From the NCBI GenBank assembly GCA_008360975.2, contig CM039211.1:52258600-52322599 (forward strand): DNA of 64,000 nt, read 5' to 3'. The notes beneath the pieces were generated by a model. It was not told the origin of the DNA. It did no database searches and was given only the letters and a program-made list of their open reading frames with translations. Positions 27,720 through 39,471 of this stretch are shown here, one piece after another. Made by a program: the position numbers and the translations under genes. The stretch is from Lichenostomus cassidix (lineage: Eukaryota > Chordata > Aves > Passeriformes > Meliphagidae). Every line of letters starts with the position of its first letter. The stretch's first letter is position 1.

Positions 27720-28880
27720 TGAGCTTTGAACCCTCGCTCCCCGAGGCAGCTCGCGGAGAGCCGAGACTCTCCCGCCCTCCCGTCCCCCCGGAGAGGCCGC
27801 AGGTGCCCCGGCCGGGGGCAGCCCGGCTCCCGCTCCCCCCGCTGCCGTCCCGCACGAATCCGACCGGGGCCCCCCAAAAGGCAGTGTCCCCGCCGGCCCC
27901 GCCCCGCTCCCGAGGGCGCGGAGGGAGCGCGGCAGCCCCGCCGCCCTGCGGTGCCAGACGTGTGCGCGGAGCGCGGCCAGGCGCCGCGGGACCCCCGCCC
28001 GCTGCCCGGAGAGAGCCGCGTCCCGCCGGGAGCGCTGCTCGGCAGGACGGCCGCGCGGGAGGGAGGAAGGGGAGCGGGGAAGGAGGGAGCGAGGGAAGGA
28101 GGCAGCCCGGCGGCTCCGGGCGCCCCGCCGGGTCGCGCCCTGAGTCCCCGCCGCACTCCCCGCGGGGAAGTCTCCCGGGTGCCCTCCCGCCCCACCGCTG
28201 CCTCGGCGGTCTCCGGGCGGCTCTCGCCGGCGCCACAGCCCCGTCCCTGCCGCCACCTCCTCGCCGTGCCCCGTCCAGCCGCGGCTGTTCCCCGGCCCGT
28301 CCTACGGCTGCAGCCCTGGCCCGGGGTGGAGCAGCAGCCCGGCCGCCGCTCGGGCAATGAATGGAAGCGCAGCCAGCGCTCCCCGTCCTCCCTCCCGTCC
28401 TCCCAGCCCCGCACAACTTCAGCGGGGCCGCCGCCTCACCTCTGCCGGGCAGAGGCGGCTCCTCCGCGCTGGGGCTCCGCTCTCGCCGCCGCCTCCGGCC
28501 CGCGCCCCGCCGGGCTCGCCCTCCTCCGCTCCCGCCGCGACCATGCACCGAGGGAGGAGGAATGGGATCCCGACAGGGCCGACCCGGCCGCCCCCAGCCG
28601 GAGGGAGGGAGTCGCGGCGAGGGGCGGGGAGGGACGGGACGCGGCCGCCCTGCCCTGCCCAGGACCGGCCCCCTCACACTGACGTCCCCCGCTCCCACAC
28701 CGCCGGCCGCGGGGAAGCGCCCGCAGCGGGGCCGGGCGGCAGCCGGGGCAGGGCACGGGGGCAGGCGGCCGTGGGAGGGCTGGTGTGCCCCGGTCACTGT
28801 CACGGCTCGGGAGAGAAGCTCTGCAAACAGCCCAAATAACCGCTGCCCCGCCGTCCTGGCGTTTGAGTAACCAAGAGTTC
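27720..28880 (-). promoter_or_regulatory. LHFPL2: CpG island promoter, inferred LHFPL2 promoter and first exon
   Basis: About 1.15 kb of very GC- and CpG-rich DNA stands out in an AT-rich window and is its only CpG island. It has GC boxes (GGGGCGGGG at 28621-28629; CCCCGCCCC at 27897-27905), a CRE-like TGACGTC at 28680-28686 and no obvious TATA box, as is typical of broadly used vertebrate promoters. Direction and identity are inferred. In human, LHFPL2 lies just downstream of ARSB in the same orientation and begins with a non-coding exon, so the island should drive minus-strand transcription. Good minus-strand splice donors lie inside it (28439-28438) and just beyond its left edge (27567-27566). 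LHFPL2 encodes a four-transmembrane LHFPL-family protein; none of its coding sequence is in this window. It could instead be the promoter of a non-coding RNA or a lineage-specific gene. Confidence 0.6.
28433..28443 (-). other. Candidate splice donor inside CpG island
   Basis: The minus strand reads CAGAG|GTGAGGCGG, with the GT at 28439-28438, a good donor match. It would end an exon starting near the right part of the island. It is an alternative, or an addition, to the donor at 27567. Confidence 0.3.
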
Positions 28881-29149
28881 TCCATCTGCCCCCTCCGACA
28901 GACACGGCTGAGAACGCGCTGCGCTGCACGACTGGCCGTGGCAGGCCCGGTATTGCCCACTGTATTTCGCATCGCAGTCTCCCCCACCGGACCTAGCCTT
29001 GGTGAACGCACTGGATAAGAGAGCAGGAATGCTAAATAGCAACTCCTTCTGTCTCCAAAATTTCCTCTTGGTGTAGACCTTCGGAAATACAATTTACATT
29101 GCACGAAAATGTCTAAAAAATTGCCTACAATGTTTCTGTTTTCGAAATT

Positions 29150-29163
29150 CCCCCCCCCGCCCC
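29150..29163. repeat. Poly-C run
   Basis: Nine C residues followed by GCCCC, in otherwise AT-rich DNA just right of the CpG island. Confidence 0.9.
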
Positions 29164-29660
29164 GAATAAATAATTTCCCACCGATCTCCTTTTAAAATCA
29201 TATTTAACACTCTTCCAGTTTCAAACCAACACTCTGATGACCCAGGCTTTTCCAGAACTTTGGCGTTTTTAAAGTATCTTAAAATGTCCAATACGTGTCT
29301 ATGAGCAGTGACAGCCATTTAAAGCATCTGCCGAGAAAATTAAGGTTTAGGCTTGGACATGTCTCTGCATGCCTCTGCTATCCCCCACTGTTGCACCCTG
29401 GTGTAACACACTGATCGTTTTAAGTGTGTGACAGGTGTCTAACTTCATACAGCTCATCTCAGCGTCAGCTTCACTTGGCTAGATTGGAGCTGGCTGTTGC
29501 AATAGATAAAACCAGCTGCTAAGTGGGTCAATAAAATAAATCACTCTGGGTATCTCAGAGACATAAATGAAGTGCTACACCAGTGCAAAACTTGATTTGC
29601 TGTAGCTAAAGCCAACCTGGGAAAAAGTAAGGAGTTCGCTTTTCTCTGCTGTCAGAACAA

Positions 29661-29811
29661 TATCTTTCATGAACACTGTATTTACCTGAAGCTATGGCTT
29701 TGGACTGAGTTATCCTTCTACTGTCATGGTACAGAGGAATCAGTACAGGCAGATCCTGCTGACTGCTTGGGACTCCAAAGTCTTCAACTGTGCAAGAGCA
29801 CATTCTATCTG
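29661..29811 (+). repeat. Unclassified interspersed repeat, copy A
   Basis: Shares a block with 43349-43489 in the same orientation. The first 43 bases, beginning ATCTTTCATGAACACTG, differ at about seven positions, all transitions. Weaker similarity continues to a shared CCAAGAGCAC/GCAAGAGCAC end near 29811. Faint similarity may extend to about 30090. I cannot name the family. Confidence 0.65.
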
Positions 29812-31477
29812 ACTGGACCCAGTTGCTGGATCTGTGCTTTTTAAATTGGTGTCTGCTGCTCAGAAAATCAAAAGTCAGCAAATGTTTTCACAAGTACATA
29901 GGTTGAGGAAGAAAAAACAAATACAAAACTCCAAGAATTATGTTCCTATGTCAGAAACATTAGAAACATATGCAACTATCTACACTTACTGAAAACAGAG
30001 CATATGCTTTCATGTCTGATTATTGTCCAAACTTGTATCCTTACATTACTTTTCCTCTTTCTGGACACGTCATCAAATAAAACATTATAAAGAAAGTTTT
30101 ATTAGAGACATTTTTGTGTGTTCCCATTAGAGAGTCTGAAAATTCATTTTCTACAAAATAAGGGTGTCTTTGTAAATCTGAACTCTCTGTGACCTCTGAG
30201 AGCAGCTACTTTAACATACAATAGGAGACAACTCAATAGGTCTGTCCAAAAATAAACATCTCTTTAAAGAATATTTTAACCCCAGAGACTTCACACAAAT
30301 AGCGCACTAACAACATTCTTCAATAACACAAAATTAACACAGCAGTCATAATAATTTTCCAAAGGCTATGAGGCCTTCTGCATTCCAGTTTTGGAGTGCA
30401 CTTTGAGCTAGTCTCCACCATACATAGGTCTGCTACTTTTGGATCAGTATTTTCTGAAATGGATAAATGCTCCATGCTGTTTCAAAAAGACAGAACCATG
30501 AGACTACATCAATAATGTGGAACCAAAAAGTATAAAATCTACATTGCAAATATGCATGTTGCAAATGTAGGTTTTCTTACTGAACGTCTATTAACTTTTT
30601 AAAAGATAAAGCGAAATGTTAATTGATTTAATAAAGCTTACCTAGAGGAAAAGGACATAATTATTAAAAAATTCCTACTGTGTTCATTTATGAAGTCAGC
30701 TTTTGAACATAGACACCTATGTGCATCCAAATCACAGATAAGTCTCACAGCAATTAACAAATTGGATAAAGAATGATGTTGTGATGGTTGCTGAAGTAGT
30801 GGATCCAGTGGAAGCAGCAGTCTTTTCTTCCTCCTCCATTAATTGTCTTAAATTTTGCTATTTAAAAATACACAGTAGAACAATCACACAGTCCTGCTAT
30901 CAGTGGTAATGTGCAGGCTTTATGCAGCCATTGCATAAAGTAATTACTAATGGGAACAATGGCACCTAATAATAAGAAAATGATAACCAATGGAACAATA
31001 TGATAAAGTCTTTAAGGAACTCATTACAGACTCACAGTATTGCATATAATACAAAGGGTAGCCATGGCTTAGAACATGATAATTTGTGCTAAGAGATAGT
31101 CTCACCCCTTGGATCCTGTCTGATCCACAGCACATATTTTTACAGGTACTTTTTACCATACTAGCCTGGATGCAGAAATGTATGTGGCAAGAGCTCAGTT
31201 CATCAGGTTGTGGGGCTGAATGGGTCTGCAACTTAAAAAACAGCCATGAACAGGCTGTTTTCACAAGGAGGTAGGAAGCAGCATGCTGAAATCCCCTGAT
31301 GCAGTCTGAAGGCCAAGGATTGTGACCCGGTCAGATTTAAGCATAGCATATAATTTTCTTAATTTGAACACTTCTTTATTCGGAATTGGTGTGAGGAACT
31401 TGGTATTTCCTTCTATCGAAGTAGTGAAGTTTCAATGCTAACTGGTTACTATATTGGCTTTGATGTGCAGCTCTAAA

Positions 31478-31494
31478 TTTTTTTTTTTTTTTTT
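31478..31494. repeat. Poly-T run
   Basis: Seventeen consecutive T residues. An inverted retroposon tail is possible, but no body was recognised. Confidence 0.92.
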
Positions 31495-32765
31495 GCTTCT
31501 CTGAAGACCAACTTCACAAACAAATAACTCATCACCAGAACTTAGCACATATGCATTATCCAAACAGGAAACAGAGACGTCAAACACTTTGTATTAAGTA
31601 ATATATGAGATTAAAAAGATGATATAATGTTTTTTCCTCTTGCTCATAGGTCTTCCCAAGTATTAACTTCATAGGCACTAATTTGTTTAGACAGTTTTCC
31701 TCCCTAAACATTGGTTTACTATAACCCCAGATAGTAATACCTGACCTCATTTTGATTGATCGATTTAAATTCTCCACAGGCTGTTAGAATGAAGGATTAT
31801 TTTACCCTGAAATTTCCTGAAGTTCACCTGAACAAATACAGCCTTGGATGTGGCCCAGAAAAAATTCTCTGAAGGTTGTAAGAATAGAATATAGACAGGG
31901 CAGACAAAACAGGATAGCAGAAAGTACAACCAAAGAGACTACGACATCCAAATAACTAGCAAATAACATACAGGTTGGAAAGAAGAACAGACACTATTTG
32001 GCTCAAAATGAAGTTCTCACTTAGCCTGTGAATAGTCACTGGAAAATATTCAAAATATTGGAGAAGATAAAAAAAAATCTATATAGAGCTTACAAAAAGC
32101 TGAAAATGAACTGACTAAACAGCAAATCAATCACAACTTTCTAAGCTTCAGATATATTCATACTAGATTTGTTTCCTCACTGCATTTATTTTTCTATTGA
32201 TTTTTGTTGTTGGTATTTTGGTTTTATTTTTGAAGTGCCTGCTGTTCCAAAATCCTCTCACTGTGGAGGAATGGAATAAATTGTAATATTCTATTCAAAT
32301 GAATGATCTGCTTACAGAAACACAGAAGGAAAATTTTTTTGGGAGTAAAATAATGTTAAAGAAAATGCTACATTTGGAATTTGTCCCAAGAACTCCAATG
32401 AAGATGGAAAAAGAGGAGTTAAGGAGGCAAAAGATGGTGGGGAAATATATAAAAGGGACGACTCAGCTCTGGAAAAGTGAGAGGAAATTGAGTTGGGATT
32501 TGGGTGTTATTTTATTGTGGGTTTTTTGTTCTTCTACCCTAAAGAAAAGTAAGATGTAAACCATCAGCTGAAATAAATCTTAAAGAGAATGTGTCTTTCT
32601 CAAGTAACACTTGTTATTGTTTGCAGCTTCAGAAAATCCAGTTTCTGTAAGCACTTAGTTATGACATTTAATTTTTCAGTAGTTCATTGCTCTAGTGTCA
32701 ACCAGCATATGATGTTACAGAAAAGAATTTGATCTCTCTACTGTATAGCCAGTGATAGTAGGGAT

Positions 32766-32779
32766 AAAAAAAAAAAAAA
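32766..32779. repeat. Poly-A run
   Basis: Fourteen A residues followed by CCAAAAAAACAAAAG, an A-rich tract without a recognised element. Confidence 0.9.
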
Positions 32780-35700
32780 CCAAAAAAACAAAAGAGGAAG
32801 ATATTTGAAGAATGGGGAAACCCATCTGTTCATACTGAACATTTCAGGAGCAAATAAGAAATGAGAAGAGTGTGTGGTTAAGCTGAAAAGGTCATTCAAA
32901 TGAGCACCTTATGTTGTAGATAATAAAAAAAGGTGCAAGAGCATCCACAGTGGATAACAGCAATACTGTACTGAATTGACAGATTTCAGAGGAAAGGAAT
33001 TTTATAGCTCAGACCAAAAATAAAGTTTACGTGAGGATTGTAGCTATGGATAAAGAAAAGTTACTATTGTGAAGTTGTTACGTACAGAATCAACATACAG
33101 TATCTAGACTCATCTGCATGTGATGGCCTAGGGAATGATCAGTGCCGAGCAGCAGAAAGCATGGAGATGTCTAGAGAGAGAAAGGAAACGGGAGGAAGGT
33201 TTGGAAGAAAAAACTGGGAGCTGTCTTAAACCACACCGAATTTGAATTGATTAACTAATTTCAATATATCTATAGACATATCTTGAGATTTTCATCTCTA
33301 CAGGAAAGAGTTGAGGGTGACTCAGGAAAGTTAATTTAATAACCTATTTAGATACAGAGAATAAGTGAACGGGACAGAGGACAGACCGCTTAAGTTTCCA
33401 TGGGAAAGCAATGAAGAAAGCACTCTTCCAGACATACAGACCAATGCAAGGCAGCAGCAGGCATTCATCAAAATAAAAACAAATTGAAAAAATAAGGTCA
33501 GTTAAAACAGTGTCTCAGAGTCTGAGACCTTTAAAATGAAAGCAACATGAGAAGAGACAAAAGCCTGTGGTGGGTGTCAAGAGATATCTGTTGACCCTGG
33601 CTGAGTATTCTGAGGTCTCACATTCCAGCTCTGAACCAAGCTTGGTGTTTTGGGGACACTAATTGTTAAACTAATTTGGGACTCCGCCAGCATGGTACAA
33701 CAGAAGAATCTACCACTGTATTTTAAGAAGGCTGTAATTGAATGCAGACACTCAGACTCACTGAAGGGATCCAGATTTATCACTGTGTCTAATCAGTATT
33801 TTTGAAACACATATTATTGCAACTAGTTTGTAAAAAAAAAGCTGTCTAGCCAAATAAATGCTGCCTGACACAGCAACAATAACAGCTGTTTTATCTCCTT
33901 TCCCATAATTTGGTGCTCTAGGACAGAGAATATTTTAAAGTGCGCTTTGATGCAGTAATTAATGGGAATTTAAATTAACAGCGTCTTTTCTACTGAACAA
34001 ACCAAGACATCCATTAGGTATAAATAATTTAAGAAGCTGGGTTTTAAATATGGTATTCACCTACTGAAATTCCCACATTAATACCCAGCTATGCTAATCT
34101 GTTTCTCTTCTAATGTCCTAAGGACTGCTAAGAGAAAACATGCATTCAAACAACAGAGCAGGCTACTATGCATAAAATATTTGAAATTACTCCATCAATT
34201 CATATATGCACTTGAAAAAAAGCAACTCGGATACCTTCTTCACCTGCTGGCTTATTTATCCACAAATGAGGCATTTTCTAGGATTTTTTCCAAAACAACC
34301 TACAGTTCTACTGGCTGTGTTACAAATTATAAAAGGAAATGGCCTAGTGCTATTTCTAGGAGTTACATATCTCAAAAATTTTTAACATTTCATTCATCAG
34401 TGTTAACATCATTAGAGATAAAGATTGTAACATTGCCAAAAGCCATTTAAACTTCTTCAAAGCAATCCAAAACTTGAAGAAATTGCTTAAGAACTGGGAA
34501 GATTCACCTGAACTACCTAAAGAAATTCAATGAAACAGACTTGTTACTCCATATTTCCATTACTATAGTAACTGCTTGAAACATTTTTGAAAATTAAAAT
34601 GGGCATTCCTGGTAATTCTGACTTAGGAATAATTCAGCCATGATTACACTAAAGTTTCCTAGGCACCACAGCATGTCAGTGAGAATCAGCACAGTTACAG
34701 ATACCCACTACTCCTGCTGGCAGTTTGTGCTGGTTTTGAGCTAATTTCTGAACATTCCCCCCATTCAAGGATAGGAAGTGGATTCCTAACATATTTTATG
34801 TTTATGTGGATGCTCAGGATTGTATGCACTGACCATGGCATTGCCAGAATGCAAAAGAAGGAACAAACAATTTGCAGATTGTTTTTTGTCCGACTCCCCT
34901 TTGTTTTGGTTTGGTTTTTGTTGGATTCCCCTTTGCTTTGCTTATACTGTAGACTATGACATTTCCACACCTTGCACTCTGATAAAACTGTCCTTACGGA
35001 AGTTGTAATTATGCCTTCCCGCCCAGGAGTTTGAATGAGCAGTCTATCCTCATCATCTTGTCAGCCATCTGTAGTACACTATTTTAGGATGTTTTTGAAA
35101 TCCTTTCCCTGTCTTGTCTCATGTGGCTCTAGTTTCACTGTTTTCCTTTCCTGCTCTTATCACAGATACAGTGAAACACTTCCTACTTCTAATACGGACA
35201 TTATGAAATGATCACATCCATCTCCAAAATAGATTCAATCAGCTTTCTGCTTCCAGACAGTGTAAAAGGAGGATGGAATTCTCATGGTACACTGTACTGC
35301 CTTGCATCACAATTTCAACCTCCATCCTTTTTTCTCCCTCAGACACCTTAACTTTCTGTTTTGAGGCTCATGGATCATAAAGCCAAATTGGAAACCATGC
35401 AGTCTAGCACTTTTGCCAGCACTATATATTTTGGTTTATCACGAACACTGAAAATAAATCAAAACCAAAACCATAATACAAATGGAGCTGTTCTGTGTTT
35501 ACATTTAAGCTTCCTGAGAAGTAAGTCCATCTGCTTGGACCTTGCCACAAGCTATTCAAAATTTAAAAAAACCTTAACCTTTGGAGGACGTATTGTACAG
35601 CAACATCTTCATTAGGAGAATGTATTTGATTTTTTCAGAAGGTAGTTAGCACATCATATATAACTTTTAAAAATAACCTTGAGAGAGTTTTAGCTATAGA

Positions 35701-38700
35701 ATACCTGAAATATCCATCAAATATGAATTTTAAATTATAATGTTACAAGTCAGACATACTCTCTCTCAAAAAAACCCTCCAACAGCATTAACACATCCTG
35801 TGGGGCTACATCATGTTCATGTTTATGGCCTCACAAGAGCACTAATCTGACATGTGTCAGATTAAAGGGATTCAGATGTCCTAAGCGGCCTGGGGGCACA
35901 CAACTGCATGTCTCTTCCAAAGAACAAAAGACACACATGTACATACAGACAATAATTTGGGAATGATCTTTTAATGTAGAGGATCATATACAGTCTACAT
36001 AACCTGGGGAAACCTGGATCTTGCTAAAAGATTTGTAAAGTAGAAAAATGCTTTTTATGGCTGAAGCATGTATTTTTGATATGGCCTGCACACTGACCGA
36101 CACCAGTAGGCTTTTCTTAGTCAATTACTCATCACAATTATGCACTAACTGTTACAATGTAGCAATTTCCTTGTAATCATGCAAACTACAGAGTATTATA
36201 ATGTTAACTTCCTCAGGACAAAGCCATGTGTTCTGAATTCAAGCAGAAGAAAAACAATGTAAGATGTATGAAGAGGTTTAACCATGATACTTTAAAAACT
36301 AACATTTTTGAAATCAGATTTCATTGTTCATTGCAGCATACAACACTAAACTTTAGTGAGCCTAAATATTAGATGCTTTCAAAGAACATACACTGAATAG
36401 CTTGTGAAGAGTGAGCCACTACAGGCTTAAAACCAGTAAACAAACTCACTAATTTTACCCTACTTACAAGAAAACATATAACATCAGAACTTGCTCAGAG
36501 TTCAAAAGGGAATCTATTAATAAACCCCAAATTAATGTTGGCATACTTGTAGTTGTTACAGTACCTGAAGATCTTAATGACAAAGTAATGAAATTCTTTT
36601 TTGGATAAGAATGTAAAGCCAAACAAATGCAATAAACTCTTTCTTTTTACATAACACACTGAAGTGTCTTCAGAAAGAGCATAGTACTGCATGAAGCTTC
36701 TTTGAAAATATTGTGTCTTTACATTATAAAATGGCATTTCTTTAAAGTAATAGTCTAACTTTGTATTTCAGCTTAATAATAGCTTACACATATTATTACG
36801 CCACAAAATGTTCATCTAGTGTTTTGGCTTTAAATTTAATGTAATTGAGCTTACAAGGTTTTATCAATAAAGAGTTTTGTTGACCAGAATGCTGGCTAAA
36901 ACAAACTTAAAAAATAAATTTAATGCCAGAGAAAACCCTGCTGGAGGAGTCTGATATTTAGGATTTATGGTATTTCCCTGTAGGAAGAATTGCCTTTCTC
37001 CAATCATTCACTGAAATCTGAATCAATCACTTTGTTTGATACGGTGTCTCTATATCAGCTTTAAAAGAATGTAAAAATCAGCCCCAATATGAATAGATGA
37101 GACCTGTTTAGGAGCCTTTGCTGGTCTACAAGTTGAGGATTCTGGACCAAAGGCTGCTAAACTTCTTTAGGAATCCAGCCTATGCCAAAATACATATTTC
37201 TCACTAGTCTTACCTTTCCTTTAAATTAAAGACTGGCATTTTCATAACACTTCCTTTTACCTTATTGCTTACTTACCCGTTAGGTACGTATCTGGATATG
37301 TTAGCATGGGAGATCTGCTGGGATCTTTAACTCATAATTTTAATCCCTTTCTTTAAATGGGTGGATGGCTCTCATGGAGAATGATATTTCTTTTTCACAG
37401 CCCTTAAAGCTATCTGCACTGCAAATATTTCATCATCTCCCTATGAGGTATGTGAATTTCTCTTCTGTGCCATTGGTTTGTGTATGTTCAGTGATAACCC
37501 TGTCTTCTGATGAGTCAGTTGCCTTGTGTCTCTGCAAAATAATCAAATAATCTTACTCTTGCTAATGGTCAGTTCTGACTGCGGCATAAAACTTGCTTTT
37601 ACAATATCCATCTTTGTTAAAGACAGATGCCTTGGATCACACACTTAGAAGCACAACAACAGCCTTTTATTTCTCAAAGATTCTCTCACACACTAAGCTA
37701 CACTTCATCTTTAACTATGTTGTGTGTACATAGAAAACTTTAAATTGCATTTTTATGTTTTTCATCTCTGAAAGAATTAAATTAGCTGTTTAAGAAGTGA
37801 TGAATGATCTGCATTAAAGCACAAATGAAAATAATTAGCTGAAGATAACATTAATGAAACACTGCAGTGATTAATCCTAGGAATTCATGCTTCCCTTATT
37901 TGAACAGAGAAGATGGAATGAAAACAATAGCTTAGAAACAAAGTATTTGCATTTAGATGCAGATGATACTGATATTGCAAGGACATTGCAATTATTGAGA
38001 ATAATAAGGGGAAAGAAAAAAGAACTGAGAATTAAAATACCACAACTGACTAAAAGTAAACATTCTTAATGATGATAATTATAAGGCTACCTTAGAGAAG
38101 AGGAAAGATAAAGGAAGAAACTAATTACAGAGAAAATTAAGGCACACATTGACCAAGAATACTGCATAGTTATTAGAGCATGCTTTTCCTGCAGTATCAA
38201 AATATCCATAAAGAGCTGTAGTGAATAAACAAAATTGCAATTTCCAAAGGCAAAATAATAGAAATTGCTATTTCAATGTATAAGATCTTACTTAATTGTT
38301 ACCTACACCTTAGAGCTTGGTATCATAGCCAAATTCATACATAATTACACAGTACATCAGTAGTAGTTCACAAAATAATACTGTGGTGGCCACCATGCAG
38401 TAATAAGCCCAGCTTACTATTCCACAGAAATTTTTAAAAGATGTAGTTCTGCTTGGTGAGCATGTTTTAACAAAATGACAAATTTCAATTAGTACTATTT
38501 CTGTTAAGATTTTTTTCTAGCCTTTTTCATGTGGTAGTCAGGGAATGGTTAAACAAGAAATTGGTGGGTACATTTGCAAAGTCACCGAATTACAAGTAAG
38601 CACAAATCATATCTTAACATCAAAATTAATTAAGTTGATGATCTTTCCTGGGAGTCACATTTGGTTACGAATTGTTGTGATTATTGACCACCTGGAGAAA

Positions 38701-39456
38701 ATCCTAAAGAAGAAAATTGTTAAGTATAATTTAGTAAACTAAGAAGAATTACATCTTTTTTTTTCAATGGAATGATGCATCATGTTCTGTCAGGGAATTC
38801 ACAGCTTGTCCAGGACACAGTACACAGTCATTCCTGATGCTGTGGGAAGAAAGGAGAGGTGCAAGATCATTTAGAAATGGTTCCATGAAGCAGTTTCTGA
38901 CCAAGTTCTGACAGTGAAAATTAGGATTGAAGTCACTCTTAATATGCAGAATATATATTCTGGCCTAGAAAAAGCAAACAAAAAATGCCCAACCTTGTAT
39001 GGCAAAGTGTACATTGTTTCCCGGTGACATAACAGCAGCAAAATTAATAAAACCTGAAGCTAAGAGTATATCAGGAGCTTTTTTGTGTGTCCTCTATTTA
39101 CTGTGTATATGCCAGTCTTCTGGATTCACGTTTTTGGAACAGTCACCATTTCTAACAAGTTAAGATTCTTGTGGTTTTGACTATCTGATTTCAATCAAAA
39201 CATCTGACTCAGAGCCAAATAATGGTATTTCTTAAAGTGGTTGTAGGCCAAATGGTCTTCAGGAAGCCCAGACAGAGTACATGCAGTTAAAACAAATAAG
39301 GAGCACCTTTTTATCTCCCATCTGTCACATTAATTAAAGAATTATAGTGGCCCTGAACCTCCATTAGTGCTATTCTAAACATAATAAGTGAATCACTCTC
39401 TCTTTAGAAAACAGCCAAAGAGGAAATAGTACTTTATTCTTCATACTTTGGTCATT

Positions 39457-39471
39457 AAAAAAAAAAAAAAA
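39457..39471. repeat. Poly-A run
   Basis: Fifteen consecutive A residues. No flanking element was recognised. Confidence 0.9.

Noticed and set aside
27711..27724. Plus-strand splice donor CAAG|GTGAGC at the left edge of the island, suggesting a rightward transcript
   Set aside because: The upstream plus-strand sequence is a microsatellite and AT-rich DNA without promoter features. A single donor match is weak evidence. A divergent non-coding transcript is not excluded.
27598..28929. Long open frames on both strands of the CpG island (up to 443 codons minus, 318 codons plus)
   Set aside because: They overlap each other, are dominated by Pro/Arg/Ala/Gly, and have no domain. High GC removes stop codons, so such frames are expected in CpG islands.
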